DNA from: Theodoxus fluviatilis
Taxonomy: Eukaryota; Mollusca; Gastropoda; Cycloneritida; Neritidae
NCBI GenBank assembly: GCA_034096865.1
Contig: JAWQFJ010001827.1
Span: forward strand, 246,586 to 310,585
DNA: 64,000 bases
Reading direction: 5' to 3'
Positions within the stretch are counted from its first letter, which is position 1. The number at the start of each line of letters is the position of its first letter. Position numbers and translations under genes: made by a program. The notes under the pieces were generated by a model. That model ran no database searches, was not told the origin of the DNA, and saw only the letters and a program-made list of their open reading frames with translations. This document shows, piece after piece, positions 32,886 through 44,589 of the stretch.

Positions 32886-33819
32886 CCCCCTAACCCATAG
32901 GGAGCGTCAGCTTGTATGGATCGAGCCCGCCGATCACCTCAATTTTTTTAAGGTAAAATCGACAGGCATCGGGCTTGCGAAAGTCAATGTAACGCGTTTT
33001 CTTCCTCACGGACATTACCTTAGAAAGAAAAATGTATCAACTAACTCTAATTATTTTAGATGTTGGTTTCTTGGCACAGCCAGCTTACCATGTCGGAGCA
33101 GATACACAAATAAGAGAAAAACGAAACGATCACTCGTGCACTGAGTTTTGATGCGTGACAGGGACAATCCCCGCAGTATGTTTTGTTGGCTTTGTAAGGT
33201 TTGAGCACTAGCTGTAGGTATAAAATGGTCAGTTATTAATATAATTGGTGAATTTAGTTGTCATGGAACTTTGTTTTGTGCTTTAATGCCATTTTCTTGT
33301 CATTATCTTACACGTTACATTACGCCGAATGCGGACAAGTTGATCATGCACTCATCGACTCGATGATCGTGAATTTTCTGTCTTCGCCTAACCATGCAGG
33401 GAAACAAAATAGTCAATTCAAGCCAGAATTAAACAGTTATCTGCTGCCACTCATTCGAGCTTTACATGAAACATTATGCCACACTAGCTCGATCGTCTGC
33501 TGGCGCAGTGGCTACGGTTCGATCGTGTTCATCTGCTAGGTATGTACGGTGTGGTTTGTTTACTTCTCTTCTGTGGGTTTTGTGCAGAAAGTATACGTGA
33601 CAATAGTCTATTATGGCTATTTTCGATTAGTTTTTTTAATCTAATTAAACTTTTTGCAAGCTTTAATGCCATCCTTTTGCCACGATCTAGCGATAATCAC
33701 TCCTCAACACAGACCCGAAACATACCCCAACATATAGCACCGGAAGTTGTGTAACCTACGATCATGGCTGCGCTGCTAATTACCATATGACCCCTGGTGA
33801 ACACTTCCCCGGCCATAGA

Positions 33820-35495
33820 CGTTCAACGTGATTGCCCAACATTTTAAGTTAGAGCGGGGAAATGTGCTGGCCAGCATGCGCCAATTACCTACTACCCTAT
33901 TGGTTTAGAGGGAGTGAATTCCTGAAACTTTGAATGGAGATGGGGAGGAGAGATTAAAAAAGCTGTTCTCTACTGACTTGGGGCTGGCATTCTCTGCTCT
34001 CCTGCTCTAGAGGTGGAGTGGAATCATTGTGGCAAGGCCAGGCTGATATGGGAGGAAGGACGGGTGACATCTGCCCTCTATCACTCCAGCTCCAAGTCGT
34101 GCTGGCCTCTCTTGATGACCCCAGCACCAGTCCTCTGGGGGGGAAAAGTGGGCCATGCCAAACAGCCACAAGCACAGATGGCCGTTCACTACCCCCTGCC
34201 AGACCCCCACCAGAGACACTATAGTATCTCTGCCCCCACCAGGAAGGACGGGAGGGGAGATGATGTGGTTCCAACCCTCCCTTCTACCAGGACCCACCCC
34301 TGTGTCAGTCGTCACCTCCTCAGCGTCCAAAAACATCACCCTTTTAAGGACGACCACCGGGGTCAACGGCTCTGACCCCTTCAGCATTCTTTCAAGGGGA
34401 CTCAAGGTGCATTCTCCTTCCAGATACGTTCTATCTTTTTAGTACAGGTTGGCTGGCTAAAATTAGGATTAAATAAGTGTTACTCATGTACGTTGACTTA
34501 ACAACCATTGTCTATATTTTTAAGCATTATTAAAGTCATTTGGTATTTGATGTCTGCCCTCATCTTCTCTGTTGTCCTGTCCATTCTTGACAGCGAGAAA
34601 GGTGAGTGAATGTTACAAGATAGCAGTGCGTTTCCCCTAGACACTCTTTCAATTAATAATAATCAGAGCCCTGTCTTGTAACAGTTGTTATGACAACTGG
34701 CAGTCTGCACCTGCTCTGACGACAGTCTTTGTCATCACCAGGCAGATGACTGGCCAGGTTCCATGCCCCAAGTGACTGAACCAGCTGCATGGCTTTGACG
34801 TATTGCAATATAAAGTGACGAGAGATCTCTCTACATGTGTTCCAGTCAGCAAAATGAAGGCAGATCATCACAAATGTTTCCTTTGTCAGGCATTTCTGCA
34901 GGAGATCAAAGCTGCACGTGGCATTTCAATCCGTATCTATCGTGAACTTTGCAGGCTCTGTTGCTTTCGTCGGCAGAAAAACGTTCGAGCTATCTCCAGC
35001 GGAAGGCTAATGCATAGAAATATGTTATTGAAAGAAGGCTGTCATGATGCAAACGGTTACCCCCAACAAACTTTAATGAATGAAAAAACACTGTGTTGTA
35101 CAGTAAAACATGTATCTGGAACAGGTCTCTCCAGCAAGTCAAATCTTCTAGCTTTACCTCAACACTGTATGTTTACTTGGACCAAATACACTCATTGTCT
35201 TTGCTTGGACCCATCTCACGCTACGCTACTGGAGCAGAACCCAAAGCCCTGCAGGTAGGGTTCCAGCGGTCAGCACGACTGAGTCTACAAGTGTTCAGAA
35301 TGGGGTTTTAGTTGACGTGAGGTGCTTGCGGCGGCCCTAGCTGAATGTTGTTCTCTTCCGTACATCTCTCCTCCTGTGCGACAGCTGCCCGTTTGACCTT
35401 CTGGCTAAACAAGAACGATCAGAACAAGACAGAAATGACATCGGAGCCACGATACACTCCTGAGGATGCAGAGGCCTGTGAACTTCGGCGTTCAT
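33820..35495. other. No recognisable gene
   Basis: A segment at 34000-34400 is open on both strands (up to 132 codons) but I recognise no family and the peptides look low-complexity. 35215-35290 resembles the dispersed CTGGAGCAGGCCCTGAAAGC repeat. Confidence 0.4.
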
Positions 35496-35496
35496 C

Positions 35497-36610
35497 CGTT
35501 CTCAGTTCAGTTCAGTTCAGTTCAGTTCAGTCTCTTAACCCTGAGATGGGTTGTTGACGCACCACTGATGACTTTCGGACAATCTTCCTCCATCAATCTC
35601 TATCCTCGGTGGCTCGCTGTGAGTCAGCAAAGGTCAAGCCTGTCCACTCTTTGATGTTGTCTTCCCACCTCTTTCTCTGCCTACCTCTCCTTCTCCCACC
35701 TGGTACGGTACCTTGCAGGATGGTCTTGGCCAGCCCACTGCCTCTTGACACGTGACCGTACCACCTCAGCTTTCTGCTTTTCACGATTGAGAGCAGGTCT
35801 TAGTACTGTCCAAATGCTCTCCTGATCCTGTTGCTGACTTCCTCATTCGTGTCATGGGCTTTATATGAGATGTTCAAAATCTTGCGGTAGCATCTCATTT
35901 CCAGGGCTTGTATCCGTCTCTATAGTTCAGATGTGAGTGTCCACGACTCGCATGCATACAAGAATACGGAGATGGCCAGCGTGCGCATGAGCTTGATCTT
36001 CGACGCGAGAGTGATATTTCTGTCACGCCATATTGGCTTCAACTTTGCCAATGCTGCTTTTGTTTATGCTATCCTGGACAGTATCTCTGGTTTGGAACCT
36101 TCATCAGTCACAACAGATCCGAGGTATTTGAAGTTGTTCACAGCTTCCAGTTTTTGGCCCTTCCCTTTGATTTCCATTTTGAAGCCCCGAGGGTTGTTCG
36201 TCATCACCTTCGTCTTCTCGGCGCTGATCTCCATGCCATATGCCTGTGAGGTCTTGTCCAGGTGCTAGACAGCTCCTCTTCACTCCCTGCTAATCCATCA
36301 ATGTCATCAGCAAAACGTAAGTTGGTGATCTTTCTGCCACAGATTCCGATTGATCCTTCGTGGTCTGTTAGGGCATCAGTCATTATCCTTTCGAGGAAGA
36401 GGTTGAAGAGTGTGGGGAAGAGTAGACAGCCCTGTCTGACTCCGACCGTTGTCCTGAACCATTCGCCTGTGGTACCATTGAACAGGACTGCGCTGGTCGC
36501 TCTGTCATAGAGATGTTCGACGACTTTGATGATCTTGGAGCTGATGTTGTAGCTTCTCATTGTGGCCCACAGCGCAGCATGCCAGACTGTCAAATGCTTT
36601 CATCCGTTCT
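35497..36610 (-). pseudogene. LINE RT fragment with (CTGAA)n tail
   Basis: Minus strand from 36610: a broken KAFD motif A, WHAALWATMRSYNISSKIIK (36590-36530), VGVRQGCLLFPTLFNLFLER (motif B, 36440-36390) and TNLRFADDIDGLAGSEEEL (motif C, 36330-36275). After a frameshift follow AYGMEISAEKTKVMTNN (36240) and SILKP-like/YGHVSRGSGLAKTILQGTVP (35760-35700) with GRQRKRWEDNIKEWTGL near 35650. It ends in a CTGAA repeat at 35497-35530. It is 5'-truncated at motif A, with several stops. The key FADD residues are present. Confidence 0.8.
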
Positions 36611-36619
36611 ATCGCCGTC

Positions 36620-38206
36620 CAATTTGTAACGGCACGTCTCGGGCGAGAGGCTCGTGAGCCCGCGGTAGTGAGCATGGCAGCCATTTCTCATTGAACACCG
36701 CCATAAAAGAGCAATAAGGAGAGAAGGCAGAACAGGGGCAGGAGCAGGCGGGGAATGGGAAAAAAGAAGAGGCATAAGAGGAGGAGGAGGAGGCATGGGG
36801 TTGGCGAGATGGGATGGGATGGGGAAGACGAAGAGTAAGAGAAGGTTGTCTGGGTTTTTATGCAGCTGAACTAATGCTAAGAAAAACCATTGAAGCAAGA
36901 TCAAATGGCGAAGTAACCCAAACAGCAGATGGATAATATGTTGCTTCACACCTGTTACCTTCTAAAACGGCAGTTGCTTACATTCGTTTAGAACCATTGT
37001 AGATAAATATGTACATATTCGTGTTTTAATTACCAGTGAAAAAAGTCCATTCTCCAGATACGACAGTGAAGGATACTATTTAACCACATTGTCTACATTT
37101 CAAAACTCCTTGCATAACATCACGAAGGCTGGCACACAGCACAGAGCAGTCACAAGACCAACGAACAATGCCTTCTTGGAGGAGAGGCAGGCGGAGCTAC
37201 AAGCAGTATCTCACAAGGTCTGGACTGGGAGCTGTTCGCCTGGGAACACCACAATGTGATAGAGAGATGGGAATCTGTCGGCAGCCAATTCAAATCACCT
37301 TGCCCAAACAGAAGAGCGACAGAGAGACAGGCCAGGGGCTGGCGAGCACCACGCAAGATTAACAGGCCCCGAATTAGCCAGACTTGTTTCAGCAGCGAGA
37401 CAACCAGCGCAGGGGGGGAGGAAAAGGCGGCTGACAACTCGGCTTCGAAGTCTTCACGTAAGGGCCATGCCTGTCGACGGGCCTTTGATGGGGCTCCTGG
37501 TTGCCGTTAAGCGCCATGACACAGTCTCTCTGCCAAGAGGCGCTGTCGGAACGTGCAGACAGACAAAAAGCTGGCGGAAAGAGCGAATATGACGTCACAA
37601 GCTCGACGGCCAAAACTGCCTCGAAGGAGGGTGGAGCCAAGTCAAAAGTGCTCAGACTGCGAGTTTGCTTTGTCGTGGGTTTGTGTCCAGTTCATTTTGC
37701 CTCCAGCGGAGACTGATGACAGAAGCCATTTTGAAACTCATTTGTATTTTCAACCCATGCCATTCCGCTCTAGCGTGGAAAAGATATGGGACCGGCAATG
37801 GATGCAGTGTACAACTGGCAGACATCACGATCACGCAGGACGACCTTGCAGTCAGTCAGTCGGTGAGGGCGAGTAGGCCTACCTTTCACAGGTAGAGGAT
37901 GCAGCTGTCGGTGTGCTTTTCACACTCCTTCCTGTTGGGATCAGAGTCCTTCAGCTTTCAGACTATCGAATCTCGCCAACGCGCACCCAATGGGTGTAGT
38001 CATCGAGCAGTATTCAAATATTTTATACGTGTGTACATTCCAATCGTACGGTTCCTTCAAGACTGCTTTGGCGTGTAAGCTCGGATTCAATAGTTGTATT
38101 ATCACTTTGGCTTTCATTTTCTGCATTTTCTTATTTCCCAGTTCTCTCATTTCAATTTTCACAGGCTCCCCTCTCCTCTCGTCAATGACAAATCCTCATA
38201 TCACAT
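36620..38206. other. No recognisable gene
   Basis: Includes a purine-rich GGAGGAGG stretch at 36720-36840 and GC-richer sequence at 37150-37640 with ORFs in several frames. Nothing matches a family I know. Confidence 0.4.
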
Positions 38207-38374
38207 GCCCAAATATACGACTGGAGGATTCCCACAGCATCAAACTTCATTTCTATTTGCTAACCTGCGCAGACCCAATACAAACATACATTTTTGGGAA
38301 TCCGGCTCTGTATTTAGGGATCATCTCATGGCCCAAATATACGACTGGAGGATTCCCACAGCACCAAACTTCAC
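38207..38374 (+). repeat. 43-bp direct repeat 124 bp apart
   Basis: GCCCAAATATACGACTGGAG followed by GATTCCCACAGCAYCAAACTTCA occurs at 38207-38249 and 38331-38373 with one difference. Confidence 0.9.
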
Positions 38375-38612
38375 ACGCCTACCAGTTGTAATCTGGCTGC
38401 AAGGGAAGCTTTCTCTCTACCTGGCCAGTTTAAAATCTCTTATCATCGAAATAGAATCTAGTCTGAGACAAGTTTGATAAGTTGATAACCTGTCATTATT
38501 GGCTGTCTGAATGTGACAACCGATTGAAATTACACTGTTGTCATGCAACCCATCTTGTACGTTGCCAAGAACAGTTTTGTTTGTGCTGAGATAATTGCAA
38601 TTAGAAATTTGT

Positions 38613-38618
<6 letters not shown>

Positions 38619-38688
<70 letters not shown>

Positions 38689-38690
38689 AT
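38619..38690. repeat. (CT)n followed by (TG)n microsatellite
   Basis: CT to about 38653, then TG to about 38690. Confidence 0.95.
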
Positions 38691-38699
38691 GTATTCTTG

Positions 38700-40480
38700 C
38701 GCATGCGTGAGCCTGCGTGCGCGTGCATTAGGCAAAGTCTGGTTCACAGGGCATTGTCAACATGTCATTGGAGATACGAAGCTCATCTCTGTGATTTTAT
38801 TATGACGCTAATCAATACATTCACCTGTGTGCCAGTTTCCTTCGCCGTCCTGCGGCTGTTGACAGAACCACGAGACACGGAAAATGAAGTTGCAAGAAAA
38901 TTGATTGTTCTATGTTGCCATTCGGATTCTTGGCATTGACTGATTGATGTCGGCCGCGATTATATTTTCTGAATGATTATTCTGCCTGCTCTGAGATACC
39001 AGAGTAAGAACACCATGTAGCGTTTCTTCGTCACCACGAGTTCTGTTTTTGTGGTTTGCTTCGATTTACATTTGTTGAAATGATGTATCGAATTTGGTGG
39101 GCACATTTTTGGGTGGAGAATTAATCTCTTAAAGGATGCACTTGCACGATAGCATCACGTTCTTATTAATTTATTGATACAGTTGTTCCCTATCAAAGAT
39201 ATTTATTTTTATGTGTTTCAGTAACGTTTTATAGATTGCTTTCTCAAATTATCAGTTTTTATTGTGTAGCTTTTACAACGAATACGTTATTTGTTATTCG
39301 AAAAGTAATAATAAAATGCTGAAATGTACAACTGATTATCGAGTCTTAAGGTAGATACTGGGAACCCAAGAAAACGGTTTCTTGTAACGCAGGAGTGCTA
39401 TATGAACAGTGCAGTTCTAATCCTGTTCACCGTGTGTTTTTTCACTTTATTTGGACAATGAAATATCTAGTATCAGAATGGACAACAGTGTGCAATGGCA
39501 GCTGCCCGACATCAGGTAGGATAAGCAAATGCATGAGGGTGGGCATTTAAAGAGGCTGTTTGCATTATCGCTAGGCTTACCCGGCAGAAGAGCTTTACTT
39601 CTTTCTCTTCCTAACCTGGTAATCCGGGTGCTTCACAGCGAGACAGACAACATCTCCAGTTGCCTATGATAACCATCGCCACCCGCCACCCCGGCCTCAT
39701 TAGCATTTTATCTTGATCGGGTTACCGCCCCTAGATGAGCTCTCCAACAGCAGGGCTGATCCCAGTGCCCTGTACATCCCTCTACACGAGGGTAGCAGTG
39801 TTTCTACATGGCTAATCATGACAGCCCTCTCGACTCCACCCCTGCTCTTCACCTGCTGGCTGTTGTCACGTGTCCAACAACCACCCTCAAGCTCTTCTCC
39901 CTCAACAAATTCTGAACATTCTAAACTAGTGGAGTGATACTATAGAGAACCGTTTTGCAGTCACGCTCAACTGAAGCTGTGGCAGTCTCCGTCCAAACAA
40001 TAAAGAGAGCAAGATGCACGATTCTTTTCCCCTCTTTTCTGAGGGCACTCCTACAAAAAAAGTTCCACACTAAACATCTGCCTTGACCATGTCAGCGCCC
40101 CGACTACGTAGCCCCACCTTGTGGAATAAATGCCAAAAACAGAGGTTGTTGTTGTTATATGAGTGCATGATATGACATCCTCGTGTAATGCACGTACCAA
40201 GAGGGTGACGAGGATAGTGAAATAATGCGATATTATGGTAATATGATTGAAGAAATGAATTATTGAAAGGAGGACCTCGTCTGTAAGGAGTATCTCTGTG
40301 AGTGCTGGGGTGTAATGAGGTGTAGTAAAGCGTGAAACGGGAGTGGGGCTCTTAACAGAAGGCTATGCAATAGTATATCTGTCAATGTGTGATGGAGCAG
40401 TGTCGATTCTAATGCAGAAAATGGCGACTCAATTGGAGTCGCTGGTGGATCCTGCAGATTCGTATTGACTGAGGGTGGGA
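38700..40480. other. No recognisable gene; possible retroelement 3' end near 40.1 kb
   Basis: GGAATAAATGCCAAAAACAG followed by (GTT)n at 40117-40155 resembles a retroposon 3' end with a short tail. An ORF at 39713-39937 encodes a hydrophobic segment but has no family match that I recognise. Confidence 0.35.
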
Positions 40481-40485
40481 ATTGT

Positions 40486-40507
40486 CCCCCCCCCCCCCCC
40501 CCCCCCC
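40486..40507. repeat. Poly-C run (22 C)
   Basis: Uninterrupted C-run. The length may be an assembly estimate. Confidence 0.9.
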
Positions 40508-40509
40508 GG

Positions 40510-41237
40510 GCAATGGACCCAGCTTCTGCCCCTAACATAGCAAGCGCGGACGTCAAAGTAAACAGGTGAGGAATTATCCCAACTCTTTCCCTCTGGGAGG
40601 AAAGTTTTAATTCTTCACACCTACATAATGGCTATTATCTACCTGACGGTATAGTTGGCAAACATGAAAATACGACGGTCTATACAACAGAGCACAAGAT
40701 TGTTTATATAAACGGGATATTTCATCAAAATGGTTGCATCGCTTGATTAAAAAATTAGATCTCATATTGCATCAGACAGGCGGTTCCACTGACAAGTTTG
40801 ACAACAGATTAAATATCTAGTTTAGATTTTAAAAAGGGACAGGTTTGTTGGCAATCCAAACAGCCGTGTAGGACACAAGGCAAGGCAAGAAATCTCTAGG
40901 GTGCGGTGCCCAGGATGGGGTTTCACCAACATCTTTGGTTCCACTCCTACTCTAGAGAGGCTGCACCAAGGTGGCGAGTAACACGGCTGCGCTGCTGGAA
41001 CACTAAGTTCAGTTCCTAAACAATAGAAACGCTTTGAGGAGGAAATCTTTGGTTGATATATCCTGGAATGGAACAGATATAATTTCCTTGCACTCGGCTG
41101 ATCATATTTTACTCGACCAATCTGACATCCTCCTAGGTGGCAGTTTGCTAGTTGCAAACACTTGTAGTTTACTGCAGAATATACCTGACACCATGCGTGT
41201 GACTCAGCCGTCCACACATTTGGAGAAAGCGCAGGCA

Positions 41238-41238
<1 letters not shown>
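40510..41238. other. No recognisable gene
   Basis: Mixed-composition sequence before the long CA array. The minus-strand ORF over 40822-41301 is partly repeat and has no recognisable domain. Confidence 0.4.
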
Positions 41239-41303
<65 letters not shown>

Positions 41304-41817
41304 AATCACACTCACACACAGATAAACACACACAGATAAAAACACACACACACACTCACACACACAGTTGCACTCACACGCACTCACTCACGTTCACACA
41401 CACTCTCACAATGACACACACACACACAGGTAAACACACACGCGCGCACGCGCATACGCAAGAGCGAGCACACTCACGCACACACACACGCACACACACA
41501 CGCACACACACACACACACACACGCACACACACACGCACACACACACGCACACACACACACACACACGCACACACACACGCACACACACAAGCACACGCG
41601 CGCACACGCGCGCACACACTCACACACACGCACACACACACACTCACATTCACACACTCTCACACTCACACACAGGTAAACACACACATACAGACACACG
41701 AACACACACACGCACACACACACGCACGCACACACACACATACGCACGCGCGCACACTCACACACGCACACAAACACACACACACACGCACACACACACG
41801 CACACACACACGCGCGC

Positions 41818-41848
<31 letters not shown>

Positions 41849-41866
41849 CACAGACGCGCGCGCGCT

Positions 41867-41898
<32 letters not shown>

Positions 41899-41946
41899 CA
41901 CACACACACACATACACACACACACACACATACTCACACTCACACA
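41239..41946. repeat. Compound (CA)n array, about 700 bp
   Basis: CA repeats with regular CG-containing interruptions (CACACACACGCACACACACA, GCGCGCGCGCGC). Thr/His and Cys/Val ORFs over this stretch are artefacts. Confidence 0.95.
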
Positions 41947-42399
41947 CGGGGACAGAAAAATGTTGGGACCTAGCTCCCGTTGGGATAGAAACCTCGACCT
42001 CCTGGTGAGTGTCCGAGAGCTCTCTGTAGAATTGTTCCTTTCCGTTCACATCAAAATAGTCAAATCGCATCAGGAGCACATGGGCCATCGATGACAAAGC
42101 TATCACTTCTGGCATGCATTTCCAGAATACATACTGAACATAAAAATACACTTCATAAAGATCTACAAAGATGACAGTCGAATGCATCTTTTGCATTCCT
42201 TGCATAGGAAATGGACAACGATATACCTCTGAAAAGCTAGGGAAGACGGTCGACATAAAAATGTTATGCAGGGATATGTAGACAGCTCAAATGTTCACAT
42301 CTGAAAATGTGAATTATGGGATCAAGTTAAATGGATCACACACAGCTTCCACGTAGGGTTCTGGTCAAAATGGAAACACGCCTCGTACAAAACCCAGTT

Positions 42400-42512
42400 G
42401 ATGATGACGATGATGGGTGATGGGTGAGGCTGCTGCTGCTGATGACGATGGTGATTTTACAGCTCTATCAGCTTTTGTAGACTATGGAAGCCCACTGATC
42501 ACGAATATCATA
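42400..42512 (-). mobile_element. SINE-like 3' end, copy beside THAP-like copy 2
   Basis: Minus strand: GTGATCAGTGGGCTTCCATA, GTCTACAAAAGCTGATAGAG and then a CATC-type tail (reverse of GATGATGACGATGATGGGTG). It ends where the THAP-like element starts. Confidence 0.5.
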
Positions 42513-42751
42513 CGCAATGGCCGGGGAAGAGTTCACCAGGGGTCATATGGTAATTAGCAGCGCAGCCATGATCGTAGGTTACACAACTTCCGGTGCTATA
42601 TGTTGGGGTATGTTTCGGGTCTGTGTTGAGGAGTGATTATCGCTAGATCGTGGCAAAAGGATGGCATTAAAGCATGCAAAACGTTTAATTAGATTTAAAA
42701 AACTAATCGAAAATAGTCATAATAGACTATTGTCACGTATACTTTCTGCAC

Positions 42752-43169
42752 AAAACCCACAGAAGAGAAGTAAACAAATCACACCGTACATACCTAGCAG
42801 ACGAACACGATCGAACCGAAGCCACTACGCCGGCAGAAGATCGAACTAGTGTGATATAATGTTTCATGTAAAGCTCGAATGAGTGGCAGCATATAATTGT
42901 TTAGTTCTGGCTTGAATTGACTAATTCGTTTCCTTGGTCAGGTGAGGACAGAAAATTAACAAAACCCACAGAAGAGAAGTAAACAAACCACACCGTACAT
43001 TCCTAGCAGACGGACACGATCGAACCGTAGCCACTACGCCAGCAGACGATAGAGCTAGTGTGATATAATGTTTCATGTAAAGCTCGAATGAGTGGCAGCA
43101 GGTAACTGTTTAGTTCTGGCTTGAATTGACTATTTCGTTTCCCTGGTTAGGCGAGGACAGAAAATTCAC
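42752..43169 (-). repeat. 209-bp tandem duplication within THAP-like copy 2
   Basis: AAAACCCACAGAAGAGAAGT starts at 42752 and again at 42961. The two units stay similar up to GAGGACAGAAAATT. Copy 1 has a single unit. Confidence 0.85.
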
Positions 43170-43642
43170 GATCATCGAGTCGATGAGTGCATGATCAACT
43201 TGCCCGCATTCGTCTTAATGTAACGTGTAAGATTATGACAAGAAAATAGCATTAAAGCACAAAACAAAGTTTCATGACCACAAAATTCACCAATTATATT
43301 AATAACTGACCATTTTTACACCTACAGCTAGTGCTGAAACCTTACAGAGCAAACAAAACATACTGCGGGGATTGTCCCTGTCACGCATCAAAACTCAGTG
43401 CACGAGTGATCGTTTCGCTTGAGTATCTGCTCCGACATGGTAAGCTGGCTGTGCCAAGAAACCAACATCTAAAATAATTAGAGTTAGTTGATACATTTTT
43501 ATTTCTAAGGTAATGTCTGTGAGGAAGAAAACACGTTACATTGACTTTCGCAAGCCCGATGCCTGTCGATTTTACCTCAACAAAATTGAGGTGATCGGAG
43601 GGCTCGATCCATACCAGCTGACGCTCCCTATGGGTTAGAGGG

Positions 43643-43681
43643 GGGGGGGGGGGGGTGGGGGTGGGGGGGGGGGGGGTGGGT
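43643..43681. repeat. Poly-G tract with T interruptions
   Basis: G-runs interrupted by single T. The length may be unreliable. Confidence 0.85.
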
Positions 43682-43689
43682 GTAAGAAT

Positions 43690-43900
43690 TGATGCATCGC
43701 GTCTCCCTTCGCGATTCGTAAGAGGCGATTAACTAGGTACATCGTGACTTGATTTGCGCTGACTCGGAACTATTCTAGTGGTTTTTGTGCTCGGTGGCCT
43801 TACGTAGCCTACAAAGGCTGATAAGCCTTAAAACTCCATCCATCCATCCACCCATCCATCCATCCACCCATCCATCCATCCATCTATCCATCCATACCAG
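43690..43900 (+). mobile_element. SINE-like element nested in THAP-like copy 2
   Basis: CGCGATTCGTAAGAGGCGAT, TGACTTGATTTGCGCTGACT and TACGTAGCCTACAAAGGCTG lead into CTTAAAACTC(CATC)n. It is in the same relative place and orientation as the SINE in copy 1. Confidence 0.7.
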
Positions 43901-44401
43901 CTGACGAAGGACCAACTTGATCCGGAATTGAGGAACACTCCGCCAACGAGTGCCATGGACATATTTAATTGTTGTACTCGGAACATCGGCGTACACGTTG
44001 GAAGAGTTAAAGAATTACAGGTCTTTGGAAGTCTATCGATTCTTCGTAGCAGGATTCGTGGGAGATGTCTGCTGATTCTCGCCAGGTGTTTGTTTCGAAA
44101 GGTCACATCTATTCTGTAAATCTTCTTTTTCCATCCTCTTCGACTAGCTTCGGCCACCCTTTGCACAATCGGACCTTGATTGGTTTTCTCTGATGGTATA
44201 AAGTAGTAGGAGCATTTGACTCCTCTTAATTTTTTTTTTGTTGGTTGTTAAAACAATCTTTCACGCAGTAAGAAGTCGGCATGGTTGCACGTCTCCCGTA
44301 GCACAGCTTAGCAGACAGCGCTGCCTCCTACCAACATGGCCGAAAGCACGTGGCTTCGACAAATAATTCCGGAAGTGATGACAACGCGTCTCCGGCCATA
44401 C

Positions 44402-44580
44402 GTTGAATTTATGGAGCGAGTTTTACGACCTACCAGTCTTTGTTAGCTATTTAAGGTCATTAATCGCGAAAAACACAAGATGGTTAGAATGCAAGTCAAG
44501 TCACGTTGTCCCTAGTTATTCGCCTCTTTCAAATCACGTACGGAGACGCGGTAGGTCTATTCTCACCCAAACCCAAAGAG
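44402..44580 (-). mobile_element. SINE-like element flanking THAP-like copy 2
   Basis: Minus strand: ACCGCGTCTCCGTACGTGAT, AAAGAGGCGAATAACTAGGG, CAACGTGACTTGACTTGC, AATGACCTTAAATAGCTAAC, AAAGACTGGTAGGTCGTAAA. This gives about 170 bp of shared body, the longest view of the family outside the transposon. Confidence 0.6.
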
Positions 44581-44589
44581 AATCAACGC

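Larger units (their letters stand above)
32195..33816 (+). mobile_element. THAP-like DNA transposon, copy 1
   Basis: Bounded by inverted ATGGCCGGAGA (left) and TCCCCGGCCAT (right). It matches copy 2 (42517-44399) in inverted orientation along almost its whole length, including a nested SINE at the same site. Only an N-terminal THAP-like ORF is present. No transposase core is visible, so it is either non-autonomous or internally deleted. Homology with copy 2 reaches a few bases beyond the left end (ATAAATTCAAC), so the true terminus may lie slightly outside. No clean target duplication was found. Confidence 0.65.
42517..44399 (-). mobile_element. THAP-like DNA transposon, copy 2 (inverted)
   Basis: Same ends (ATGGCCGGGGA at left, TCTCCGGCCAT at right) and same content as copy 1, in opposite orientation. 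It differs by a 209-bp tandem duplication (42752-43169), a poly-G/GT expansion near 43643-43681 and one fewer base in an A-run (44230-44239), which breaks the THAP-like frame that begins at the ATG near 44283. The minus-strand ORF at 43828-44166 is the downstream part of that frame ([20 protein letters not shown]). Confidence 0.65.

Noticed and set aside
34007..34405. Overlapping ORFs on both strands near 34.2 kb
   Set aside because: Open in several frames on both strands with no recognisable motif and no start or splice context. GC-rich composition is enough to explain them.
39713..39937. Possible membrane-protein exon
   Set aside because: One hydrophobic segment only, no homology I recognise, and the region ends like a retroposon 3' end with a (GTT)n tail. 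Kept as unassigned.
41406..42256. Long Thr/His or Cys/Val ORFs (up to 227 codons)
   Set aside because: They are translations of the (CA)n array in several frames and on both strands, with no non-repeat domain.
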